From Svornostia abyssi (GTDB lineage Bacteria; Actinomycetota; Thermoleophilia; Solirubrobacterales; Solirubrobacteraceae), in the NCBI GenBank assembly GCA_024666565.1, contig CP088295.1:4836001-4900000 (forward strand): a stretch of 64,000 bases of DNA. Direction: 5' to 3'. The notes under the pieces were generated by a model that worked only from the letters and a program-made list of their open reading frames with translations, ran no database searches and was not told the DNA's origin. Position numbers and translations under genes: made by a program. This document shows, piece by piece, positions 32,233 through 39,541 of this stretch (position 1 is its first letter; each line of letters starts with the position of its first letter).

Positions 32233-33144
32233 ATGCCTACAGATACCGCAGCGGTGCCTGCGCGGCCGGCCATGGCCGAGCTCACCGACGAGCCGATCCC
32301 GCAGGAGATCCGCGACAGCCTCGGCGGCTTCTCGCTGCTGCTGGCGGGCGCGAACGTGATCATGCAGCTCGCCCGCCTGCCCGTCGGGCACGGCGTCGCC
32401 AAGAGCACGGTCGACAGCGGGCGAGCCGACAAGCACCCGTTCAAGCGCCTGCGCACCACGAGCGCGTACCTCGCGATCTCGATGCTCGGCACCGCCGACG
32501 AGCGGATCCGGCTCCGGGGCGAGGTCGCCCGGTCGCACGCGCAGGTCCGCTCCAAGCCCGGCGACGACGTGCAGTACCGGGCCTTCGACTCCGAGCTGCA
32601 GCGCTGGGTCGCCGCATGCCTGTACTTCGGCGCAGTCGACGTCTTCACGCGCCTCTACGGGACGCCCACGCCAGACCAGCACGCGCGGCTCCTGCGCCAC
32701 GGCCGGCGATTCGGCACGACGCTGCAGATGCGCGAGGACCAGTGGTTCTCGACCCACGAGGAGTTCGACGCCTACTGGCAGGCCGGGATCGCGGAGATCA
32801 GGATGGACGACCTGACACGGACGCACCTGCGGAGCATCGCCACCGAAGGCGTCCTGTTCGCACCGCTCGCCGCGCGCGGCGGAGCGGCCGCCCGCATCGG
32901 CGGCGTCCTGGAGCGCGCCGCGGCTCCGGGGGCGGCCTTCCGCACGCTCGGCTTCCTGCCCGAGCCGTTTCGCGAGGAGCTCGGCCTGCCGTGGAGCGCG
33001 GCCCAGCAGCGCTGCCACGACGCGATCTTCGAGCGCGTCGCCGACGTCGTGGCTCGCACGCCGCACCTCGTCCGCGACTTCCCGCTGAACCTGTACCTGT
33101 GGGACACCCGGCGCCGCTGGCGCACCGGTCAGCCGGTCATCTGA
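32233..33144 (+). CDS. MpaB-like oxygenase family protein (DUF2236)
   Basis: This 303-residue protein has the DUF2236 pattern: GANVIMQLARLPVGHGVAKS, RLRTTSAYLAISMLGTADER, RSHAQV, LQRWVAACLYFGAVDVF and a YW-containing segment (FDAYWQAGIAEI). These correspond to the heme-oxygenase-like core of MpaB/latex-clearing relatives. It is only distantly similar to the copy at 17437-18384 but shares the adjacent TetR arrangement. Leaderless expression is expected from the promoter upstream. Likely substrates are hydrophobic molecules; unproven. Confidence 0.83.
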   Translation: MPTDTAAVPARPAMAELTDEPIPQEIRDSLGGFSLLLAGANVIMQLARLPVGHGVAKSTVDSGRADKHPFKRLRTTSAYLAISMLGTADERIRLRGEVARSHAQVRSKPGDDVQYRAFDSELQRWVAACLYFGAVDVFTRLYGTPTPDQHARLLRHGRRFGTTLQMREDQWFSTHEEFDAYWQAGIAEIRMDDLTRTHLRSIATEGVLFAPLAARGGAAARIGGVLERAAAPGAAFRTLGFLPEPFREELGLPWSAAQQRCHDAIFERVADVVARTPHLVRDFPLNLYLWDTRRRWRTGQPVI

Positions 33145-33533
33145 GCCGCGACGAGCCCGGCCCGCCACCCCGGCACGCGGCCGCCCGCCGGCGGCGTGAT
33201 CGCCGCCGCGTCGATCCCGCCGCGCGAGAGCAGCCACGACACCACCGAGTTCGAGTTCCACATGTCGCCGACACCCAGCTCGTCGCGGCCCCACACCAGC
33301 GCGGGCACGTCGGGCACGAGGTCGAGCACGCGGGCGGCGGTCGTCTCGTCGTGAGCCACGCGCTGCGGGCTGTCGACCGCCCACGCGCGGTCCGGGATCT
33401 CCCCGCCCGGCCACCGGCGCAGCTCGTAGCGGAACAGACGCAGCCGGCTCGCCCAGCGCGCGCCCACGGACCCCTCGAGCACGACACCTCGGTCGCGCGG
33501 CCCGTGCCCGTCGGGGATCGGGGCGTACTTCAC
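33129..33533 (-). CDS. Conserved hypothetical protein, possibly truncated
   Basis: This protein of at least 134 residues has a conserved C-terminal half (RLRLFRYELRRWPGGEIPDR, PALVWGRDELGVGDMWNSNS, VVSWLLSRGG). From memory, similar actinobacterial proteins also have VDLSWLPLGAGGHSV near the N-terminus. That phrase is present in frame just upstream of GTG 33533 with no ATG, GTG or TTG ahead of it, so a start near 33584 (CTG) or an internal deletion is possible. It converges with the DUF2236 gene by 16 bases. Function unknown. Confidence 0.6.
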   Translation of the reverse strand: MKYAPIPDGHGPRDRGVVLEGSVGARWASRLRLFRYELRRWPGGEIPDRAWAVDSPQRVAHDETTAARVLDLVPDVPALVWGRDELGVGDMWNSNSVVSWLLSRGGIDAAAITPPAGGRVPGWRAGLVAAQMTG

Positions 33534-33588
33534 CGAGTGGCCGCCCGCGCCGAGCGGCAGCCACGACAGATCGACGCCCGTCAGCGGG

Positions 33589-34044
33589 CTACCGCGGGTC
33601 GGGGACCGGGATCCGCCGCCCCGCGGCGGTGACGGTGGTGACCGGGAGCCCGAGCCCCGCGATCTTGCTCGGCAGGTTCGTGCGCAGCCAGCGCGACACC
33701 CGCCGCGGCAGCGTCGAGAGGATGACCTCGTCGTACGGGCCGTGCCGGTTGATCGCGTCCGCGACGGCGCTCAGCGGGTTCGGGTCGCCGACGAGCCCCG
33801 TGACCGGCTGGCCGCACGCGTCCTCCAGGAGCGGCAGGGCGAGGTCCAGGATCATCTGCGCCTCGGAGTCGGCACCCCCTTCGGGGTCCTCCATCCGGCG
33901 CAGCGCCAGCGGCACGTTCGGCACGAGCAGGGTGAACTCGCACGCCCCTTCTTCCGCGCGCAGGCGCACGGCGTCCAGGAGCACCGGAGTCGCCGCGGTG
34001 CGGTGCGCGAGGATCAGAATTCTGGCCGGTCCCAGGCTGTTCAC
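33589..34044 (-). CDS. Universal-stress-protein-like protein
   Basis: This is a 151-residue alpha/beta protein. The N-terminal strand is ARILILAHRTAATPVLLDAV, the centre is LLVPNVPLALRRM, and the end is YDEVILSTLPRRVSRWLRTN then GLPVTTV. The STLPRRVSRWLR segment resembles the nucleotide/phosphate loop region of UspA-type folds. It starts at GTG 34044 on the other side of the operator region from the TetR gene at 34183. The role is unknown; stress-related ATP binding is only a family guess. Confidence 0.65.
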   Translation of the reverse strand: MNSLGPARILILAHRTAATPVLLDAVRLRAEEGACEFTLLVPNVPLALRRMEDPEGGADSEAQMILDLALPLLEDACGQPVTGLVGDPNPLSAVADAINRHGPYDEVILSTLPRRVSRWLRTNLPSKIAGLGLPVTTVTAAGRRIPVPDPR

Positions 34045-34146
34045 AGGGTCGCCATGTTGTCACAAACGTCACGACCCCGGAAGGGACCGGCCGTCGAACG
34101 TATGAGTGCCAATGCGCCAGGTTGACCGACCGACGGCACCTTACCG

Positions 34147-34171
34147 GCATAGAAATTTCTACCTGGGTAAC
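34147..34171 (+). promoter_or_regulatory. Operator A of the fatty-acid regulon (TetR/thiolase operon)
   Basis: This 25-bp element contains the perfect palindrome TAGAAATTTCTA (34150-34161) followed by TACCTGGGTA (34161-34170). It ends 11 bases before the GTG of the TetR gene. An element identical at 23 of 25 positions lies at 39482-39506 before the acyl-CoA dehydrogenases. The shared site defines a two-operon regulon, probably controlled by the TetR protein itself. Confidence 0.75.
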
Positions 34172-34182
34172 ATCCGCTCGCC

Positions 34183-34833
34183 GTGGACGCCGCGCCTGTC
34201 ACCCGCACCCGCCTGCCGCGCGCCGAGCGCATGGAGCAGACCCTCACCGCCGCCCACGCGCTCTTCGCCGAGCGCGGGTTCACCGCGGTGACCATGGACG
34301 ACGTGGCGGCCGCCGTCGGCGTCACCAAGCCGCTGCTCTACAACTACTTCGGCAACAAGGAGCGACTGTACCTGGCCTGCCTGGAGCAGAGCGCCAATGC
34401 ACTCGTCTCCACGGTGGTCGACGCGGTCGCCGCCGCCGACCGCCCCGCCGACGCGCTCGGCGACGGCATCCGCGCGTTCTTCGACTTCGTCGAGCAGGAC
34501 CGCAGCTCGTGGGCGGTCCTCTTCGACGAGACGCTGCCGGCCAACGGCGAAATCGCCGATCAGGTCGCGCAGTACCGCGAGCAGATCCTCGACGCGGTCG
34601 CCAGCGCGTCGCTCCAGCAGTTCCCGGCCGACCGGCGCGAACAGGTCCGCGTCGAGACCGAGGCGCTGTCCACGGCGATCCTCGGCGCGGTCGAGGCCCT
34701 GACCCGCTGGTGGCTGCGCACCGAGGCCATCCCGGCCCACTACGCGGCCGAACTTCTCATCGCGACCATCCAGCCGGGCCTCCGGCAGGTCTCCGAACTC
34801 CCAGACACCACAGCAGGAGAACCCAACCCATGA
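34183..34833 (+). CDS. TetR family regulator of the beta-oxidation cluster
   Basis: This is a 216-residue regulator. Its HTH is at residues 18-65 (TLTAAHALFAERGFTAVTMD, then GVTKPLLYNYFGNKERLYLA). The C-terminal domain contains FFDFVEQDRSSWAVLFDETL, a motif common in actinobacterial acyl-CoA-responsive TetR proteins. It is the first gene of an operon with thiolase, FabG4-like and MaoC genes; its stop overlaps the thiolase start (ATGA). The operator in its own promoter also occurs before the dehydrogenases at 39.5 kb. It is probably an acyl-CoA-released repressor. Confidence 0.9.
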   Translation: MDAAPVTRTRLPRAERMEQTLTAAHALFAERGFTAVTMDDVAAAVGVTKPLLYNYFGNKERLYLACLEQSANALVSTVVDAVAAADRPADALGDGIRAFFDFVEQDRSSWAVLFDETLPANGEIADQVAQYREQILDAVASASLQQFPADRREQVRVETEALSTAILGAVEALTRWWLRTEAIPAHYAAELLIATIQPGLRQVSELPDTTAGEPNP

Positions 34834-36122
34834 CTCCCACCGTGCGCCGCGTCGCCGTCGTCGGCGGCAACCGGATTCCGTTCGCCCGTTCGAACGGCCC
34901 GTACGCGCATGCGTCGAACAGCGACATGCTCGCCGCCGCCCTCGACGGGCTCATCGAGCGCTACAACCTGCAGGGCGAGACGCTCGGCGAGGTCGTCGCC
35001 GGCGCCGTCCTGAAGCATCCGCGCGACCGCGACCTCACGCGTGAGGTCGTCCTCGGTTCGAAGCTCGCCCCGGAGACCCCGGCCTACGACGTCCAGCAGG
35101 CCTGCGGCACCGGCCTGGAGACGACGATCGCCGTCGCGAACAAGATCGCGCTCGGCCAGATCGACGCCGGCATCGCCGGTGGCGTCGACACCACGTCCGA
35201 CGCGCCGCTCGCGCTGAACGACGACCTCCGCGAGGTCCTCCTCGACGCGAACCGGATCCCGGACACGGCGGGCCGCCTGAAGCTCCTGACCCGCCTGCGC
35301 CCGGGCATGATCAAGCCCGCGATCCCCGCCAACCAGGAGCCGCGCACCGGCCTCTCGATGGGCGAGCACTGCGCGATCATGGCGTCGGAGTGGGGCATCA
35401 CCCGCGAGGCGCAGGACGAGCTGACGATCCGCAGCCACAACGCCCTGGCCGCCGCGTACGACAAGGGCTTCCAGGACGACCTCCTGACCCCGTACCTCGG
35501 CCTCGAGCGCGACCAGAACCTGCGTCCCGGCTCGACCCCGGAGAAGCTCGCCAAGCTCAAGCCGGTCTTCGGTGGCCCCGAGGGCACGATGACCGCGGCG
35601 AACTCCACCCCGCTGTCCGACGGCGCCTCCGTGGTGCTGCTCGCCAGCGAGGAGTGGGCCAAGGCGCGCAACCTGCCGATCCTCGCCTACATCACCGAGG
35701 CGCAGACGGCGGCGATCGACCACGTCCACAAGCGTGAGGGCCTGCTCATGGCTCCCGCCTACGCGATGCCGACGATGCTCGACCGCGCCGGCATCACGCT
35801 GCAGGACTTCGACGTCTACGAGATCCACGAGGCGTTCGCCGCGCAGGTCCTGTGCACGCTCGCCGCGTGGGAGGACCCGGTGTTCTGCAAGGAGCGCCTG
35901 GGCCGCTCGGCGCCGCTCGGGTCGATCGACACGGAGAAGCTCAACATCAACGGCGGCTCGCTGGCCGCCGGCCATCCGTTCGCCGCGACGGGCGGGCGCA
36001 TCGTCGCCGGCCTGGCGAAGGAACTGTCCGAGCGCGGCTCCGGCCGCGGGGTCATCAGCATCTGCGCCGCCGCCGGTCAGGGCGTCGTCGCCATTCTCGA
36101 GTCCGCAGGGGGAGCCAAGTGA
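34830..36122 (+). CDS. Acetyl-CoA C-acyltransferase (thiolase, FadA2/FadI-like)
   Basis: This is a 430-residue thiolase. It has nucleophile Cys92 in QQACGTGLE, the VYEIHEAFAAQ histidine region, GGSLAAGHPFAATGGR, and the C-terminal catalytic cysteine in ISICAAAGQG. Thiolases cleave 3-ketoacyl-CoA with CoA in the last step of beta-oxidation. Gene order thiolase, FabG4-like, MaoC-like corresponds to fadA2 (Rv0243), fabG4 (Rv0242c), htdX (Rv0241c) in Mycobacterium tuberculosis. It is coupled at both ends (ATGA with tetR, GTGA with the reductase). Confidence 0.93.
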   Translation: MTPTVRRVAVVGGNRIPFARSNGPYAHASNSDMLAAALDGLIERYNLQGETLGEVVAGAVLKHPRDRDLTREVVLGSKLAPETPAYDVQQACGTGLETTIAVANKIALGQIDAGIAGGVDTTSDAPLALNDDLREVLLDANRIPDTAGRLKLLTRLRPGMIKPAIPANQEPRTGLSMGEHCAIMASEWGITREAQDELTIRSHNALAAAYDKGFQDDLLTPYLGLERDQNLRPGSTPEKLAKLKPVFGGPEGTMTAANSTPLSDGASVVLLASEEWAKARNLPILAYITEAQTAAIDHVHKREGLLMAPAYAMPTMLDRAGITLQDFDVYEIHEAFAAQVLCTLAAWEDPVFCKERLGRSAPLGSIDTEKLNINGGSLAAGHPFAATGGRIVAGLAKELSERGSGRGVISICAAAGQGVVAILESAGGAK

Positions 36123-37519
36123 GCCAGGACCTGTACACCCAGATCGTGAACTCGCCTCCGGGCGGGTTCATCGCCAAGCGCGTCGGGCTGCCGCAGCCCA
36201 CGACGCTCGACCGCTACCGCCCCGGCCAGCCCGTGGTCACCGGTCAGGTGCTCATCGGCGCCGCCCCGAGCGGCCGGCTGGCCGGCGCGATCGCGTCGAC
36301 GCTCGCCGACGCGCAGGCCGACGTCGCCACGACGCTGGCGCCCGAGCTGCGCACCGCCTCGGCGGACGCGGGGCTCGACGCCTCCGTGTTCAACCCCGAG
36401 GCCGGCGGCGACCGCCGCTTCAAGGGCCTCGTGTTCGACGCGACCGGCATCAAGGACTCCACCGAGCTCGTCGAGCTCCAGAAGTTCTTCCACCCGTCGG
36501 TGCGCAAGGTGCAGAGCTCGGGCCGCGTCGTCGTCCTCGGCACCCCGCCGGAGGCCACGAAGGACCCGCGCGAGCACACGGCGCAGCGCGCGCTCGAGGG
36601 CTTCACGCGCTCGCTCGGCAAGGAGATCGGCAAGGGCTCGACGGTCCAGCTCGTCTACGTCGCCCCGGGCGCGGAGAACCTCATCGGCTCGACGCTGCGG
36701 TTCTTCCTCTCGCCGAAGTCGGCGTACGTCAGCGGCCAGGTCGCGCGCGTCACGCCGGGCGAGCCGGTCCCGACCGACATCGACTGGGAGCGCCCGCTCG
36801 CCGGGAAGACCGCCCTCGTCACGGGCGCGTCGCGCGGCATCGGCGAGGCGATCATCGAGACGCTGGCCCGGGACGGCGCGTCCGTCGTCGGCCTCGACGT
36901 CCCGCAGCTCGCCGAGGACCTCAACGCCGTGACGAGCCGCCTCGACGGTGAGGCGATCGAGCTCGACATCACCTCCGACGACGCGCCGAAGGTGCTCGCC
37001 GCGCACTTCAAGTCGGGCGTCGACATCGTCGTCCACAACGCGGGCGTCACGCGCGACCGCACGCTGGCGAAGATGCCGGAGGACCGCTGGAGCAGCCTCA
37101 TGGAGATCAACCTCTCCAGCGAGGAGCGCATCAACGACGCGCTGCTCAAGGGCAAGCGCATCCCGGCCGGCGGGCGCATCATCGGCGTCTCGTCGATGGC
37201 GGGCATCGCGGGCAACCGCGGCCAGACGAACTACGCCACGTCGAAGGCGGGCGTGATCGGCATGGTCGAGTCGATGGCGCCGGTCCTCGCCGACCGCGGC
37301 ATCACGATCAACGCGGTCGCCCCGGGCTTTATCGAGACGAAGATGACGGCCGCGATGCCGATCGCCGTGCGCGAGCCGGGCCGCCGCCTGAACTCGATGA
37401 ACCAGGGCGGCCTGCCGATCGACGTCGCCGAGACGATCGCGTGGTTCGCCAGCTCGGCGTCCGGCGGCCTGAACGGCAACGTCGTGCGCGTCTGCGGCCA
37501 GATGCTGCTGGGGGCATAG
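36119..37519 (+). CDS. High-molecular-weight 3-oxoacyl-CoA/ACP reductase (FabG4-like)
   Basis: This is a 466-residue protein starting at GTG 36119. The first 215 residues are a degenerate Rossmann domain (RVVVLGTPPEAT, RALEGFTRSLGKEIGKGS). The second half is a complete SDR: TGASRGIG at about 235-242, VHNAGVTRD, Ser in GVSSMAGIAG, Tyr/Lys in YATSK. This double-domain form is characteristic of FabG4/HMwFabG, which reduces 3-oxoacyl-CoA with NADH in mycobacteria. It is the third gene of the tetR-thiolase operon and supplies the hydroxyacyl/ketoacyl step. Confidence 0.92.
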   Translation: MSQDLYTQIVNSPPGGFIAKRVGLPQPTTLDRYRPGQPVVTGQVLIGAAPSGRLAGAIASTLADAQADVATTLAPELRTASADAGLDASVFNPEAGGDRRFKGLVFDATGIKDSTELVELQKFFHPSVRKVQSSGRVVVLGTPPEATKDPREHTAQRALEGFTRSLGKEIGKGSTVQLVYVAPGAENLIGSTLRFFLSPKSAYVSGQVARVTPGEPVPTDIDWERPLAGKTALVTGASRGIGEAIIETLARDGASVVGLDVPQLAEDLNAVTSRLDGEAIELDITSDDAPKVLAAHFKSGVDIVVHNAGVTRDRTLAKMPEDRWSSLMEINLSSEERINDALLKGKRIPAGGRIIGVSSMAGIAGNRGQTNYATSKAGVIGMVESMAPVLADRGITINAVAPGFIETKMTAAMPIAVREPGRRLNSMNQGGLPIDVAETIAWFASSASGGLNGNVVRVCGQMLLGA

Positions 37520-37523
37520 GACG

Positions 37524-38411
37524 ATGGCGACGCGAGAGCTCTCGGGCCCGCCCTCCATCCTGCCGCTGTACGCCAAGGCGGCGCTCCCGATGATCCCGGG
37601 CGCGTCGCTGCTGCCGTTCGTCCCGGGCTCGGGCAAGGACGTGCCGGAGCTCGAGCTCGTCATGCCCGAGGTCACGTTCGACGCGAAGTCGCTGGCGGCG
37701 TACAACCGCGTCTGCGGCTTCACGCTGCGCGACGCGGTCCCGTCCACGTACATCCACGTGCTGGCGTTCCCGCTGCACATGGCGCTCATGGGCGAGCCGA
37801 ACTTCCCGTTCGGCGCCGTGGGCCTCGTGCACGTCAACAACACGATCACGCAGCACCGTCCCGTGAGCATGAGCGAGACGCTGTCGATCAAGGTGACCGC
37901 GTCGAAGCTGCGCCCGCACGCGAAGGGCAAGCAGTTCGACATGGTCGCGCAGGCGAAGGCCGGCCGCACGATCGTGTGGGAGGGCGTGTCGACGTACCTG
38001 CGCCTGGGCAAGGGCGACCCGTCGCTGAAGGTGCAGCACGAGAAGGTGGAGGACCCGCCGGTCAGCGCCACGTGGCGCTTGGAGGGCGGGCTGGGCCGCC
38101 GGTACGCCGGCGCCTCGGGCGACCGCAACCCGATCCACCTGTACGACCTGACGGCCAAGCCGCTCGGGTTCAACAAGGCGATCATCCACGGCATGTGGAC
38201 GAAGGCGCGCTGCCTCGCCGCGCTGGAGTCGGTGCTGCCTGACGCGTACAAGGTCGACGTGCAGTTCCGCAAGCCGATCCCGCTGCCGAGCAAGGTCACG
38301 TTCGGTGAGGAGATCAGCAAGGACGGCATCCGCTTCGCCGTGCGGAACGCCCGCAAGGGCACGCCCCACCTGGACGGCACGGTCGTCCAGGTCGCCGCGA
38401 AGAAGCGCTGA
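37524..38411 (+). CDS. MaoC-like 3-hydroxyacyl-CoA dehydratase (HtdX-like)
   Basis: This is a 295-residue double hot-dog protein. The C-terminal hot-dog carries the R-specific hydratase 2 motif in RYAGASGDRNPIHLYD (catalytic Asp and His), about residues 192-207. The N-terminal hot-dog is non-catalytic, as in HtdX. It lies four bases after the FabG4-like gene and closes the operon. It should interconvert enoyl- and (R)-3-hydroxyacyl-CoA. Confidence 0.92.
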   Translation: MATRELSGPPSILPLYAKAALPMIPGASLLPFVPGSGKDVPELELVMPEVTFDAKSLAAYNRVCGFTLRDAVPSTYIHVLAFPLHMALMGEPNFPFGAVGLVHVNNTITQHRPVSMSETLSIKVTASKLRPHAKGKQFDMVAQAKAGRTIVWEGVSTYLRLGKGDPSLKVQHEKVEDPPVSATWRLEGGLGRRYAGASGDRNPIHLYDLTAKPLGFNKAIIHGMWTKARCLAALESVLPDAYKVDVQFRKPIPLPSKVTFGEEISKDGIRFAVRNARKGTPHLDGTVVQVAAKKR

Positions 38412-38418
38412 CCTGACC

Positions 38419-38456
38419 CCGCGGGCGCCCCGGGCCACACCCGGCGGCGCCCGCGG
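38419..38456 (+). terminator. Terminator hairpin of the tetR-thiolase operon
   Basis: An 11-bp perfect stem, CCGCGGGCGCC with GGCGCCCGCGG, lies eight bases after the MaoC stop. Inner CCGGG/CCCGG pairing can extend the structure. No T tract is present. Confidence 0.5.
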
Positions 38457-38506
38457 TGTGGTCCCATGAGCCGGGTCGAACGGTTCCACTCGAAGAGGGT
38501 CGGCCG

Positions 38507-39385
38507 ATGCGACGCTTCGTCCTGCCGCTCGCCGCGGCCATCCTGCTGTGTGTCCCCTCCGCCGCGCACGCGGCCCACCCGGTCGGGACGAGCTTCCTGC
38601 GTGAGGTCGTCGATCACCTCGACGACCCCTGGACGCCGCCGCCGGGCGCGAACGTCCCGTGCACGCTCAAGCCCGAGCATCCGCGCCCGGTCGTCCTCGT
38701 CCACGGGACGTTCGAGGCGCCCGTCATCAACTGGTCGGGCCTCGCGCCATACCTGGCGAACGAGGGCTTCTGCGTCTACGCGCCGCGGTACGGCATGCGC
38801 AGCGGGATCCCCGGGCTGGCAGACATCCGCCGCAGCGCCGGGGAGCTGTCGTCCGCCGTCGACGCCGTGCTCGCGCAGCACCCAGGTGTGACGAAGGTCG
38901 ACCTCGTCGGCCACAGCCAGGGCGGCATGATGCCGCGCTGGTATCTGAAGTCCCTCGGCGGGACGGCGAAGGTCAACCGCCTCATCGGCATCGCGCCGTC
39001 GAGCCACGGAACGACCGTGTTCGGGCTGTCGAACCTCGTCGACCTGCTGCGGCTTCGCCCCGCGGTCGCGCTCGTCAGCCCCGCGATTCAGCAGCAGATC
39101 CGCGGTTCGTCCCTGCTGCGCGAGCTCAACGCCGGTGACGAAACGCCCGGCGACGTGCAGTACGACGTGATCGCGTCGAAGTACGACGAGGTCGTCACGC
39201 CGTACGGCAGCCAGCGGCTCGACGGCGCATCGTGGTGGGTCGTCCAGCAGGGCTGCGCGGCCGACCTGTCTGAGCACGCCCAGATCACGTACTCGCCGCG
39301 GCTGCTGGCGAAGGTCGCCAACCTCCTCGACGGAGGCACGCGACCCCTGCCGTGCCGCTACGTCGCGCCGATCGGGCTGGGGTAG
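38507..39385 (+). CDS. Exported lipase/esterase (alpha/beta hydrolase, lipase class 2-like)
   Basis: This is a 292-residue protein with signal peptide MRRFVLPLAAAILLCVPSAA. It has the oxyanion motif VVLVHGTF, the nucleophile elbow GHSQGGMMP at about residue 143, and a late SKYDEVVTPY acid region with His in LSEHAQITY. Two cysteine pairs (NVPCTLKP, EGFCVYAP; QQGCAAD, PLPCRY) suggest disulfides. GAGGG precedes ATG 38507. Between two fatty-acid operons it plausibly releases fatty acids outside the cell for the encoded beta-oxidation. Confidence 0.87.
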   Translation: MRRFVLPLAAAILLCVPSAAHAAHPVGTSFLREVVDHLDDPWTPPPGANVPCTLKPEHPRPVVLVHGTFEAPVINWSGLAPYLANEGFCVYAPRYGMRSGIPGLADIRRSAGELSSAVDAVLAQHPGVTKVDLVGHSQGGMMPRWYLKSLGGTAKVNRLIGIAPSSHGTTVFGLSNLVDLLRLRPAVALVSPAIQQQIRGSSLLRELNAGDETPGDVQYDVIASKYDEVVTPYGSQRLDGASWWVVQQGCAADLSEHAQITYSPRLLAKVANLLDGGTRPLPCRYVAPIGLG

Positions 39386-39398
39386 GCGTGAGTTCGAG

Positions 39399-39433
39399 CT
39401 GACGTTTGTCGGCTGGGAGCGGACAAACGTCAG
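39399..39433 (+). terminator. Hairpin terminator after the lipase gene
   Basis: CTGACGTTTGTC (39399-39410) and GACAAACGTCAG (39422-39433) form a perfect 12-bp stem with an 11-base loop, 14 bases after the lipase stop. It also isolates operator B from upstream transcription. Confidence 0.55.
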
Positions 39434-39481
39434 TCGGAGCGTCGCGCCGTCGCTCCAGGGAGATCTCGATCTCGGTTACTT

Positions 39482-39506
39482 GCATAGAAATTTATACCTA
39501 GGTAAC
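39482..39506 (+). promoter_or_regulatory. Operator B of the fatty-acid regulon (acyl-CoA dehydrogenase operon)
   Basis: This element matches operator A at 23 of 25 positions. Here the right half is the perfect palindrome TACCTAGGTA (39495-39504), while the left half, TAGAAATTTATA, is imperfect; operator A shows the opposite. It lies 35 bases before the GTG of the first acyl-CoA dehydrogenase. Confidence 0.75.
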
Positions 39507-39541
39507 CTCCTGGTCGTTCCCGCCGACCAGGAGACTGAGAC

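Noticed and set aside
36077..39277. A 1066-codon open frame on the minus strand opposite the thiolase, FabG4 and MaoC genes
   Set aside because: It is Arg/Ala/Asp low-complexity antisense of well-conserved enzymes in very GC-rich DNA and has no domain of its own.
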